Below are positions 1 through 6,211 of a DNA stretch of 7,303 nucleotides, one piece after another. Both the position numbers and the translations under genes were made by a program. The DNA comes from Bacteroidales bacterium UBA5342 (GTDB lineage Bacteria; Bacteroidota; Bacteroidia; Bacteroidales; UBA5342). The notes beneath the pieces were generated by a model. It did not search any database, had not been told where the DNA came from, and was given only the letters and a program-made list of their open reading frames with translations. The DNA is taken from NCBI GenBank assembly GCA_002408065.1, contig DHQI01000072.1:2947-10249 (forward strand). The letters are read 5' to 3'. Every line of letters begins with the position of its first letter. Within the stretch, counting starts at the first letter, position 1.

Positions 1-1008
1 AGCTCGCGTATTGGGGCGCTCTGAGTATGAAAACACATGCAGTTGTGAAAAGTCCAATTCCGTTAAAAAACTGTAGGCATCTTCGAACATTTCTTCCGTC
101 TCACCATTCATTCCCACAATAACATCTACACCAATATAGGCCTTGGGCATCAAACTACGGATTTTCGCCACACGCTGAGCAAAGAGCTCACGGGTATAGC
201 GGCGTTTCATCAGTTGCAAAACCTCATTAGAAGCCGATTGCAAAGGCAAATGAAAATGCGGAACAAAACGCTTGGATTCCGCGATAAACTCGATGATTTC
301 ATCCTTCATCAGCTCCGGCTCAACCGAACCCAAGCGCAAGCGAAAATCTCCCTCAAGCGTATCCAAGCCTTTCAGCAAATCCAGAAAATTCTCACCCGTG
401 TCTTTTCCAAAAGTACCAATATTTACACCTGTAAGAATAAGCTCCTTGACACCTGTAGCTAAAGCTTCCCGAGCTACAACTAAAGTATCTGCAATAGTAG
501 CCGAACGGCTCTTGCCCCGCGCCAAAGGAATGGTACAATAAGAACAAAAATAATCGCAACCATCCTGCACTTTCAGAAAACAACGGGTGCGTCCTTCGGA
601 AGAATAACTGGGTTTAAACGATGATATTTCTTTATAAGGCGAAGTCATTATCACTGTCTTTGCGGGCTTTTCGCCTTCCACAAAATCCACCAAGGAAATC
701 TTTTCCTCATTCCCCAGCACCATATCTACGCCTTTAATCCCCGCAATACGCTCAGCACTTAGTTGCGAAAAACAGCCCGTCACCATCACCTTAGCCTCAG
801 GGCTCTGTTTAATCAGATGCTTAATGGTCTGACGGCATTTTTTCTCGGCCTGCTGCGTTACGGCACAGGTATTTACAATTACCAATCCGACATTCTCTCC
901 CTCACGATCCTCCTCATAACCTTTCGCTTTCAGTTCGCGCACCATAGCCGATGACTCCGAAAAGTTAAGCTTGCAACCAAGCGTACTTATTGTAAATTTT
1001 TTATTCAT
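1..1008 (-). CDS. mtaB: tRNA methylthiotransferase MtaB, MiaB-like radical SAM enzyme (C-terminus cut by window edge)
   Basis: The frame opens at ATG 1008-1006 and is still open at base 1, giving 336 residues; family members have roughly 430-440, so about 100 residues including the TRAM RNA-binding domain lie outside the window. The N-terminal UPF0004 domain shows the three expected cysteines: C12 in STLGCKLNFSES, C48 in NTCAVT and C79 in VTGCF. The radical SAM cluster motif is at C151, C155 and C158 (GCDYFCSYC), followed by the core up to HVFSYSERPNTRA at the break. The family uses two 4Fe-4S clusters and SAM to add a methylthio group to C2 of N6-threonylcarbamoyladenosine at tRNA position 37. 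The SxLGCKxN start fits MtaB better than MiaB or RimO, but without the C-terminus subfamily assignment is not final. It lies downstream of coaD and the rhuM relic and may have its own promoter (1027-1057). Confidence 0.93.
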   Translation of the reverse strand, partial: MNKKFTISTLGCKLNFSESSAMVRELKAKGYEEDREGENVGLVIVNTCAVTQQAEKKCRQTIKHLIKQSPEAKVMVTGCFSQLSAERIAGIKGVDMVLGNEEKISLVDFVEGEKPAKTVIMTSPYKEISSFKPSYSSEGRTRCFLKVQDGCDYFCSYCTIPLARGKSRSATIADTLVVAREALATGVKELILTGVNIGTFGKDTGENFLDLLKGLDTLEGDFRLRLGSVEPELMKDEIIEFIAESKRFVPHFHLPLQSASNEVLQLMKRRYTRELFAQRVAKIRSLMPKAYIGVDVIVGMNGETEEMFEDAYSFLTELDFSQLHVFSYSERPNTRA

Positions 1009-1026
1009 TTTCAAACTTCACTAATA

Positions 1027-1057
1027 CAAAATAGCGCTATCCCACGGGATAACGCAA
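1027..1057 (-). promoter_or_regulatory. Possible Bacteroidota-type promoter of mtaB
   Basis: On the minus strand TTG (1057-1055) is followed after 21 bp by TATTTTG (1033-1027), close to the Bacteroidota -33/-7 pattern TTG...TAnnTTTG but one T short. It would start transcription about 10-15 bases before the mtaB ATG. The 21-bp spacer is almost exactly the hairpin at 1034-1055, so this stretch could instead be a terminator, or a promoter carrying an operator. Confidence 0.35.
1034..1055 (-). terminator. Hairpin between rhuM relic and mtaB, possible terminator
   Basis: Read on the minus strand the arms are GCGTTATCC and GGATAGCGC around a CGTG loop. All nine pairs form in RNA, one being a G-U wobble; on the plus strand that pair would be C-A, so folding favours minus-strand transcripts. 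UAUUUUGUAUU follows, a broken U-rich tail. This could end transcription coming from coaD and the rhuM relic, or the palindrome could be a protein-binding site within the mtaB promoter. Confidence 0.4.
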
Positions 1058-1096
1058 CACCAAAGCAGGGATATATTTTCGAATAAGAATTCTAAT

Positions 1097-1655
1097 CTAT
1101 TTCTTCAACTTCTTAGCCGTTTCTTCTATCTGCTTGATAAAATCCCGTTCAACTTGTGTGATACGATTTTTTTTCTCTTTATAAACATCATATTCACTAT
1201 GAGCCTTTTCTATTGCTTTTTGATGACTGATGGTACCGGCGTGATTTAAAATCGTTTTGTTGGTCAACTTTAGAAAATCATCCTGCTTCTTTCAGCAGTT
1301 GATCGTTCATGGCAAAGCCTTTAACAAGGTACTCTTTAATCAGCGCTGTCGCCCACTTTCTGAAATGAACTCCCCGATGAGATTTCACTCTGTAACCAAC
1401 AGAGATAATAACATCCAAGTTATAAAATTTTACAGGCTTATCAGAACCACTAATGTGCAAAATTTGCACATTGCTTTTTTCATCTAGCTCACCATCTTTA
1501 AAGATATTGTTAACATGCTTTTTTACAACACTTCTATCTTATTGAAACAATTCAGCTATCTGAGCCTGACTCAGCCACACCGTTTCATTCTCAAAATGAG
1601 TTTCGATTTTAACTTGACCGTCTTCGGTTTGATATATGAGTATTTCATTATTCAT
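1097..1655 (-). pseudogene. RhuM-family (virulence protein RhuM-like) pseudogene with nonsense codon and internal deletion
   Basis: Reading from ATG 1655, the first 38 codons give a typical RhuM start (MNNEILIYQTEDGQ..., then ETVWLSQAQIAELFQ). An in-frame TAA follows at 1541-1539, where relatives usually have a charged residue before DRSV. The same frame continues with KHVNNIFKDGELDEKSN, KFYNLDVIISVGYRVKSHRG and KWATALIKEYLVKGFAMND to LKEAG, then TGA at 1280-1278. At 1282 the coding signal jumps to another frame: DDFLKLTNKTILNHAGTISH and on to EETAKKLKK, stop at 1099-1097. In intact relatives, as I recall them, LKEAG is near residue 130 and LDDFL near the C-terminus of a protein of about 330 residues, so roughly 150 central residues are missing. 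RhuM proteins are named from a Salmonella SPI-3 gene and are often found near restriction-modification or mobile loci; their biochemical role is unclear. The start lies 23 bp after the coaD stop. No intact product is expected. Confidence 0.88.
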
Positions 1656-1678
1656 GTCTGCAAAAAAATACTTTTCTC

Positions 1679-2143
1679 CTACAAATAATCCTGAATATCG
1701 ACACTAGCCGGCAATAAATCCGACACGTCAGCTTTATGGATCAGCAAGTCGCGTACAATGGACGAACTAATGGATGAATGCTCCTCAAGCGTCAGTAAAA
1801 ACATACTGTCGATGCCTGATTTTTTCCAGTTGATGCGAGCTATTGAACTTTCGTATTCAAAATCCATCGCATTACGTACACCACGCAAAATGGTACGTGC
1901 TCCTACTTCTTTAGCAAAATTCATTGTGAGACCAGAATAATGCGCCACCTCTACTTTAGGATCATTCTCAAAGATTTTCGCAATCATCTTCTTTCTGTTT
2001 TCCACAGTAATGAGCGGATTTTTCTGAGAATTTACACCTATAGCAACAATCAGCTTATCGACCATAGGCAAAGCACGACGCACAATAGATTCGTGCCCCA
2101 CCGTAAAGGGATCAAAGGTTCCGGGAAAAATGGCAATTTTCAT
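1679..2143 (-). CDS. coaD: Phosphopantetheine adenylyltransferase (PPAT)
   Basis: This 154-residue protein is full length for bacterial CoaD, the cytoplasmic enzyme that transfers AMP from ATP to 4'-phosphopantetheine to make dephospho-CoA, the penultimate step of coenzyme A synthesis. The nucleotidyltransferase signature GTFDPFTVGH spans residues 8-17, with the conserved T9 and H17. K41 sits in the substrate-binding loop. LRGVRNAMDFEYE (86-98) carries R87 and R90, and ISSSIVRDL (125-133) is the second ATP-binding motif. The segment NWKKSG (105-110) is less typical than the NRxLxP-like stretch of many homologues. ATG 2143 places the signature at the expected distance, and no upstream alternative is better. 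A promoter match (2244-2251) and an intervening terminator (2273-2298) suggest transcription separate from atpB. The leader contains a long hairpin (2165-2231). Confidence 0.96.
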   Translation of the reverse strand: MKIAIFPGTFDPFTVGHESIVRRALPMVDKLIVAIGVNSQKNPLITVENRKKMIAKIFENDPKVEVAHYSGLTMNFAKEVGARTILRGVRNAMDFEYESSIARINWKKSGIDSMFLLTLEEHSSISSSIVRDLLIHKADVSDLLPASVDIQDYL

Positions 2144-2164
2144 AAAATGAGACTTATAGACTTT

Positions 2165-2231
2165 AAGATATCATACTAAAAGACCTCCTCAAAACAATTT
2201 TCCTGTCTTGAGTCTTTTAGTCTGATATCTT
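2165..2231 (-). repeat. Long inverted repeat in the coaD leader
   Basis: Arms 2165-2184 and 2212-2231 are 20 bp each with one mismatch (T2174 against C2222), around a 27-bp loop whose ends can pair further (CTCAA and ACA with TGT and TTGAG). On the plus strand seven T's follow the right arm, so by shape it is a plus-strand terminator, but no plus-strand gene precedes it. On the minus strand it lies between the apparent coaD promoter and the coaD ATG, so the coaD mRNA would start just before it. Read that way it contains GAGGAGG followed by ATG ATA TCT TAA, a possible three-codon leader ORF. The flanks are rich in degenerate AGACTT / AGTCTT units, suggesting repeat-derived sequence. Structure is clear; function is unknown. 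Confidence 0.8.
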
Positions 2232-2243
2232 TTTTTAACGCGG

Positions 2244-2275
2244 CAAAGATAAGACAAATGCCCATAAACTAAGAA
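2244..2275 (-). promoter_or_regulatory. Probable coaD promoter
   Basis: TATCTTTG at 2251-2244 on the minus strand matches the Bacteroidota -7 consensus TAnnTTTG exactly and is followed by CCGCG. At 21 bp upstream (2275-2273) is TTC, one base off the -33 TTG. Predicted initiation near 2240-2237 gives a leader of about 95 bases that includes the inverted repeat at 2165-2231. Confidence 0.6.
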
Positions 2276-2298
2276 CCTCCTGCGCAGGCAAGAGGTTC
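2273..2298 (-). terminator. Probable terminator of the V-ATPase B gene
   Basis: A perfect 7-bp stem (GAACCTC at 2298-2292 with GAGGTTC at 2279-2273, minus strand) encloses a 12-base loop containing part of the palindrome CCTGCGCAGG. It starts 23 bp after the atpB stop and is followed by TTAGTTT, a moderate U-rich tail. It would separate atpB from coaD. Confidence 0.55.
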
Positions 2299-2321
2299 AG
2301 AGGTATATATTTCATTACAAA

Positions 2322-3641
2322 TTATGAAGCCGGCCAATATTTATCGGTAATTTCTTTTTTGATAGACACCTCTTCTTGGTTAAAGTGCTTATCAAACAAG
2401 CCCCAGGTGGTATCTAACATTTCATTGGCATCTATATTTACATCAATAGCCAATATATCATTGGAATAGTCTTTGGCATAATTCAAGCAGCGCTCATCGT
2501 AATCCGAAAGGTCAAAACCATTTTCCATTTTCGTTTTGGCACTAGCAGCATCGGCATACAAACGCACGGCGGCATTCATCACCTGAGAGTGATCCTCGCG
2601 GGTTTTCTCTCCAATCACCAACTGCTTAAGACGTGACAACGAACGGAAAGGATCCACAATCACTTTACCAATATCAGAGTCACGACGCAAGAAAAGCTGT
2701 CCCTCGGTGATATAACCGGTATTATCCGGAATAGCGTGGGTAATATCACCGCCGGAAAGGGTCGTTACCGCTACAATAGTGATAGAACCACCTTCGGGGA
2801 ACTGCACTGATTTCTCGTATAATTTAGCCAAATCAGAATAAAGCGAACCCGGCATAGAATCTTTAGAAGGAATCTGATCCATACGGTTCGATACAATTGA
2901 CAAAGCATCGGCATAGGATGTCATATCGGTCAGCAACACCAGGACTTTTTCATTCTTTTCTACCGCAAAATACTCTGCAGAGGTCAAAGCCATATCCGGC
3001 ACCAAAAGACGCTCTACAGCAGGGTCATCGGTGGTATTCACAAAAGAAACAATACGATCAAGCGCTCCTGCATTCTCAAACACATTACGGAAATACAGGT
3101 AATCATCGTTGGTCAAGCCCATTCCGCCAAGTATAATTTTATCGGCATTAGCCCGTAGTGCTACCTGCGCCATTACCTGATTATAAGGTTGATCAGGATC
3201 AGCAAAAAACGGAATCTTTTGACCAGAAACCAGCGTGTTATTCAAATCGATACCAGCAATACCTGTAGCAATAAATTCAGACGGCTGTTTACGACGTACC
3301 GGATTTACCGAAGGACCACCAATCTCCACTTCCGTTCCCTCTACCTCAGGTCCTCCATCGATAGGGTTTCCATAGGCATCAAAGAAACGACCAGCCAACT
3401 GATCGCTTACTTTAAGACTCGGCGCTTTACCCAAGAAAACCACCTCTGCGTTAGTCGGAATACCTTCGGTACCACCAAACACCTGAAGAGTGACTTCTTC
3501 ACCCAACATACGCACAACCTGTGCCAATTTGCCATTTACTAACGCTAATTCATCGTTACCAACACCAGTAGCATTCAGCGTAATCGTCGCTTTAGTCAAC
3601 TGGGTTATCTTAGTGTAAATCTTTTGAAATGCCTGAGCCAT
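2322..3641 (-). CDS. atpB: V-type ATPase/ATP synthase subunit B, complete but isolated
   Basis: 439 residues, full length for the non-catalytic B subunit of bacterial V/A-type rotary ATPases, which alternates with catalytic A subunits in the cytoplasmic A3B3 head. Features seen: the N-terminal beta-barrel region (about 10-75) with AQVVRMLGEEVTLQVF; SVNPVRRKQPSEFIATGIAGID (111-132); a divergent P-loop-like region PFFADPDQPYN (144-154) without a Walker A GxxxxGKT, as expected for B; VLVLLTDMTSYADAL (233-247); PDNTGYITEGQLFLRRDSD (305-323); and DPFRSLSRL (330-338). The sequence closely follows Bacteroides homologues throughout, with no break. Normally B lies in an operon with E, A, D, I and K subunits, with A directly before it. 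Here creD lies upstream and coaD downstream, and the gene has its own promoter and terminator candidates. It may be a relocated gene or an extra copy. Confidence 0.96.
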   Translation of the reverse strand: MAQAFQKIYTKITQLTKATITLNATGVGNDELALVNGKLAQVVRMLGEEVTLQVFGGTEGIPTNAEVVFLGKAPSLKVSDQLAGRFFDAYGNPIDGGPEVEGTEVEIGGPSVNPVRRKQPSEFIATGIAGIDLNNTLVSGQKIPFFADPDQPYNQVMAQVALRANADKIILGGMGLTNDDYLYFRNVFENAGALDRIVSFVNTTDDPAVERLLVPDMALTSAEYFAVEKNEKVLVLLTDMTSYADALSIVSNRMDQIPSKDSMPGSLYSDLAKLYEKSVQFPEGGSITIVAVTTLSGGDITHAIPDNTGYITEGQLFLRRDSDIGKVIVDPFRSLSRLKQLVIGEKTREDHSQVMNAAVRLYADAASAKTKMENGFDLSDYDERCLNYAKDYSNDILAIDVNIDANEMLDTTWGLFDKHFNQEEVSIKKEITDKYWPAS

Positions 3642-3722
3642 ATAATATATTATTTAAGATTCTTTATTCTAAATTCAAGATTTTTCACACCTTGCAATTT
3701 CGCCTCATTTATTTGAGACGTA

Positions 3723-3756
3723 CAAATGTATAAAAAATTACAGATTAAGCACACAA
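3723..3756 (-). promoter_or_regulatory. Probable promoter of the V-ATPase B gene
   Basis: TACATTTG at 3730-3723 on the minus strand matches TAnnTTTG exactly. TTG at 3756-3754 is 23 bp upstream, slightly longer than the usual 19-21. The predicted leader is about 75 bases and holds a weak CTCA/TGAG hairpin. Nothing else was recognised in the 197-bp gap 3642-3838 apart from the possible creD terminator at 3801-3824. Confidence 0.5.
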
Positions 3757-3800
3757 AGCGCTTATTGTTTCACTGGAATGTAAAAAAACTAAGACTAAAT

Positions 3801-3824
3801 GAGGATCACTGCATATCGCTCCTC
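3801..3824 (-). terminator. Possible terminator of creD
   Basis: On the minus strand GAGGA (3824-3820) can pair with TCCTC (3805-3801), and a T7 run lies about ten bases further on (ATTTAGTCTTAG then TTTTTTT). The 5-bp stem, 14-base loop and distant T run make this only a weak intrinsic terminator candidate, but it is the best in the 3' region of creD. Confidence 0.3.
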
Positions 3825-3838
3825 CGAGCCCCCTTTTC

Positions 3839-5176
3839 CTATTCCTCCTTTTCTGAATACCAATCGATATTGCGTGTAAGATACATCGTAAGGGCCAGGA
3901 TAATGGTTAATCCGATACTACCCATCAAGAGAGCATAGTCGGCCATTTGTAGTATCACAAAAAGAAACGTATAAACGCTGGACATTACCAAAACCAAAAT
4001 TCCTGTTGTTTTCTTTAGCTTAAACACACTTAGTGAATACAAAGCTATCATCGTTACAATACCAAAGGTGGATATGGCATAGGCTACGTTGAAGTTAGTT
4101 TGCTCGGAAACAGACAATAACAAGACATAGAAAAGACAAAGGGCCAAGCCTACCAAACCATATTGGAAAGGGTGAATGCGCTGCTTATTGAGTACCTCGA
4201 CTAGGAAGAATACTAAAAATGTGAGAGCTATCGTCATCAGGCCGTATTTCACTGAACGTTCGGTCTTTTGATAGTCATCCATTGGTAATTTCAGCTCTAC
4301 ACCAAAGGCGCTATCCTGCATCTTTTTACTAGAAACATTGCCCAGAGCGGTATGCGGAATGCTGCGGTTGAGTTCGTATATCTTCCAATCGGCCAGAAAA
4401 CCATCGTCAGATAGCTTACGGTCCTGCGGCAGAAAGTTCCCGGTAAAACTAGGCGAGGTCCACGGCGATTCGATATGGGCGCTGGTAACTTTAGCTACCG
4501 GCACAAAGGAAAGTTTCTGGCTGCCTTGTAAATCGAGATGAAAACTAAAAGGCATACTGCCGTCCCTTAGAGGCGTGACATCACTCAGGCGCATCGTAAT
4601 GCCGGAGTTTATCATACCCCCTATCAAAGAACCGGATTCTACCTTAAGCGCTTTGCCGCTCCATTGTGGTTTTATCTTATCTTTTAAACCGCGAAGATCT
4701 GAAATTCCTATCGTCAGAAAAGCATTTTCGTAGTCGATACGGTACAGGTTATCAATCTCATCAATTTTTTCGCTCCAGGAAAAATTTCCCTTAAACGTAA
4801 GATCTGATGTGTACACCACCACTTCGTAAATACCCCGGCGCAGACTCTCGGTATCTACTGCCCCGTCGATGCTAAGCTCGTCCGGGAAAACATGAAAATA
4901 CTGCTTGTTGATCTGGCGCTTTTCATCCTTAATATATTCTACATAAATAGGAACAGTAAGCACCGGCCCGGTAATGCATTGCTGATTGGCCCACTTAGCA
5001 CTTACCTCGCTTATGGCGTCCTTCTGCAAACGTTCGCGCTCATGTACCATATTGCGGATAAGTGCCGTGGGTAGTTGTAACAAGATAATCATTACAATAA
5101 CAATGATTGATTTTGACGCGATGGTGTCTTTTGACCAGCGTCCTCTCCTTCTTTCGTTTTGAAATTCGTTTGTCAT
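3839..5176 (-). CDS. creD: CreD-like (Cet) inner membrane protein
   Basis: 445 residues from ATG 5176, matching the roughly 450 of E. coli CreD (PF06123). A basic N-terminal tail (RRRGRWSKD) precedes one membrane helix (about 23-40). A large extracytoplasmic domain (about 45-305) follows, with the family-typical ITGPVLTVP (68-76). The C-terminal bundle has about six helices from residue 310, with RIHPFQYGLVGLALCLFY (333-350) and MADYALLMGSIG (411-422), ending in YLTRNIDWY. Enterobacterial CreD is induced by the CreBC two-component system and linked to envelope stability and colicin E2 tolerance, but its biochemical activity is unknown. No creBC is present; the neighbour is a small winged-helix regulator. 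A TTG at 5209 would add 11 residues but lies inside the operator and promoter, so ATG 5176 is preferred. The gap from the regulator stop is 54 bp. Confidence 0.92.
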   Translation of the reverse strand: MTNEFQNERRRGRWSKDTIASKSIIVIVMIILLQLPTALIRNMVHERERLQKDAISEVSAKWANQQCITGPVLTVPIYVEYIKDEKRQINKQYFHVFPDELSIDGAVDTESLRRGIYEVVVYTSDLTFKGNFSWSEKIDEIDNLYRIDYENAFLTIGISDLRGLKDKIKPQWSGKALKVESGSLIGGMINSGITMRLSDVTPLRDGSMPFSFHLDLQGSQKLSFVPVAKVTSAHIESPWTSPSFTGNFLPQDRKLSDDGFLADWKIYELNRSIPHTALGNVSSKKMQDSAFGVELKLPMDDYQKTERSVKYGLMTIALTFLVFFLVEVLNKQRIHPFQYGLVGLALCLFYVLLLSVSEQTNFNVAYAISTFGIVTMIALYSLSVFKLKKTTGILVLVMSSVYTFLFVILQMADYALLMGSIGLTIILALTMYLTRNIDWYSEKEE

Positions 5177-5193
5177 GATTTTTAGTTTTAAAA

Positions 5194-5214
5194 GTACTTT
5201 GTATTTCAAAGTAC
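5194..5214 (-). promoter_or_regulatory. Palindromic operator upstream of creD
   Basis: GTACTTTG (5194-5201), TATTT, CAAAGTAC (5207-5214) is a perfect 8-5-8 inverted repeat 17 bp before the creD start. The upstream half-site on the minus strand contains TACTTTG, a likely -7 promoter element, so a bound protein should block creD transcription. No good TTG lies at the -33 distance. A nearly identical site is at 6191-6210. The obvious candidate ligand is the winged-helix protein encoded immediately upstream. Confidence 0.75.
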
Positions 5215-5230
5215 GGATGTAAAAAAAATT

Positions 5231-5521
5231 TTATTTAATTAATTTCTCAATAGCTTCAATATGTAATTTAAAGGCTTGGCGCCCCGTTTCAGTGACAGCA
5301 TATTTGGTATTAGGTTTGCGCCCAAGGAATTCTTTGCGAAAAACAACGTAGCCATTCTTTTCTAAAGCTTTCAAATGACTGGCCAGGTTACCATCGGTCA
5401 CACCCAAGATTTCTTTCAAAGTATTGAAATCCAAAAAATCGTTGACAACGAGTGCAGACATCACGCCTAACCTGACACGGTTTTCAAAGGCTTTATTGAT
5501 ATTTTCGATGATACTCTTCAC
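5231..5521 (-). CDS. Small winged-helix DNA-binding transcriptional regulator (MarR/ArsR-like, HTH_34 type)
   Basis: This 96-residue protein consists almost only of a winged-helix domain. ENRVRLGVMSALVVND (13-28) forms the first helix, FNTLKEILGVTDGNLASHLKALEKNGYV (32-59) contains the helix-turn-helix with recognition helix around TDGNLASHLKALE, and EFLGRKPNTKYAVTETG (64-80) is the beta wing. A short C-terminal helix (82-96) may mediate dimerisation. It has no cysteine, so metal or thiol sensing through cysteines is excluded. The start is GTG 5521; no in-frame ATG lies upstream and the next methionine (M21) would remove helix 1. The gene begins 45 bp after the stop of the six-TM gene and precedes creD. 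Similar proteins are common in Bacteroidota beside membrane proteins. Autorepression through the palindromes at 5194-5214 and 6191-6210 is inferred; any signal it senses is unknown. Confidence 0.88.
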   Translation of the reverse strand: MKSIIENINKAFENRVRLGVMSALVVNDFLDFNTLKEILGVTDGNLASHLKALEKNGYVVFRKEFLGRKPNTKYAVTETGRQAFKLHIEAIEKLIK

Positions 5522-5565
5522 TGTTCTTAAATGAAAAATTAAAAGGGTAAAATTTAAAATGCGTT

Positions 5566-6183
5566 TTACTTATTGTTACTTTCATATTTGAAATAGACAG
5601 CGATGCCATATATTATATTCATCACACCGAAACCTAAAGCCCAAAACACCAAAGCGTATTCAACAAAAAGTGAAGCCAATAATCCTAAAAAAACATTAAC
5701 AATTCCTAAACTACGTAACTCTGGATAAGAAAAACGGCTGGCTGAATAAGCTCCTAATCCGAAAAAGATAAGCGTGATAGGAAGAGCCAGAATAGAGAAA
5801 CCATGATAGAATACTATAAGACTAAGTAAACCTCCTGTCCCAAGTGGTACAAGGAAACGTATTAACATTTGTTTAGAGCGGGCATCCCAGAGGCTCAAGC
5901 CCTTTTTACGAGAAATACGGGTAGTAAAGAATATAGCAGATGCCAATGCCAGAAACAAAGTAGCCAAAGCTATAAACAAAGCTCTGAATTCGAAGTTCTC
6001 AGTACCGTATATTCCGGACACGCGCGATGCTGCATACACCTGATCGTAGTAGAAGTAAGCTCCCAAAAGAGCAATAACACCACAAGCCACGCCGGCCATT
6101 CCACTTAAAGAGATAAACCGCGATGAACGGTGCATTATTTCCTTGATGTCTTTTAAGTCGTCTAGATATTTTTCAGCTTCCAT
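5566..6183 (-). CDS. Predicted six-helix membrane protein, function unknown
   Basis: A 205-residue protein with a charged N-terminus (EAEKYLDDLKDIKEIM, about 2-17) and six predicted membrane segments near 23-46, 68-88, 107-128, 130-149, 159-177 and 178-198. It has no signal peptide and no recognisable catalytic motif. Basic patches RISRKKG (89-95) and ARSKQ (101-105) lie between helices 2 and 3, pointing to a cytoplasmic loop by the positive-inside rule. I recognise it only as the kind of conserved Bacteroidota membrane protein found next to small winged-helix regulators; I cannot name a reaction or partner. It is first in the apparent operon, followed after 44 bp by the regulator and then creD. 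ATG 6183 is only 8 bp from an operator copy (6191-6210), so its transcription is probably controlled there. Confidence 0.85.
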   Translation of the reverse strand: MEAEKYLDDLKDIKEIMHRSSRFISLSGMAGVACGVIALLGAYFYYDQVYAASRVSGIYGTENFEFRALFIALATLFLALASAIFFTTRISRKKGLSLWDARSKQMLIRFLVPLGTGGLLSLIVFYHGFSILALPITLIFFGLGAYSASRFSYPELRSLGIVNVFLGLLASLFVEYALVFWALGFGVMNIIYGIAVYFKYESNNK

Positions 6184-6190
6184 AAGAAAA

Positions 6191-6211
6191 GTACTTTGTA
6201 GTGCAAAGTAG
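6191..6211 (-). promoter_or_regulatory. Second copy of the palindromic operator, before the six-TM gene
   Basis: GTACTTTG (6191-6198), TAGTG, CAAAGTA (6204-6210), then G6211 in place of the final C: an 8-5-8 inverted repeat with one terminal mismatch and the same arms and spacing as 5194-5214. The spacers differ (TAGTG against TATTT) while the arms agree, which is the pattern of selection on half-sites. It overlaps the -7 element of the promoter at 6204-6234. Confidence 0.75.

Noticed and set aside
214..954. Plus-strand and other-frame open reading frames across mtaB
   Set aside because: The minus-strand frame carries all cysteine motifs of a MiaB-type enzyme without a break; the others are shadows.
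1278..1469. A 63-residue minus-strand open frame as a separate small gene
   Set aside because: It is the middle piece of the RhuM relic, bounded by its two lesions; the similarity continues in frame upstream of its first methionine.
2165..2235. Small plus-strand RNA ending at the T7 tract
   Set aside because: No promoter match was seen on the plus strand within coaD near the expected distance; the shape alone is not enough, so it is kept only as an inverted repeat.
2897..3542. Plus-strand open frames opposite the V-ATPase B gene
   Set aside because: They are antisense to a highly conserved protein and their translations show no motif.
3756..3764. AAGCGCTT palindrome upstream of atpB
   Set aside because: An 8-bp palindrome of this kind is common by chance and has no second copy or longer symmetry.
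5177..5209. An upstream TTG start that would lengthen CreD by 11 residues
   Set aside because: The TTG lies within the palindromic operator and the likely -7 element, so it would be at or before the transcript start; ATG 5176 gives the family's normal length.
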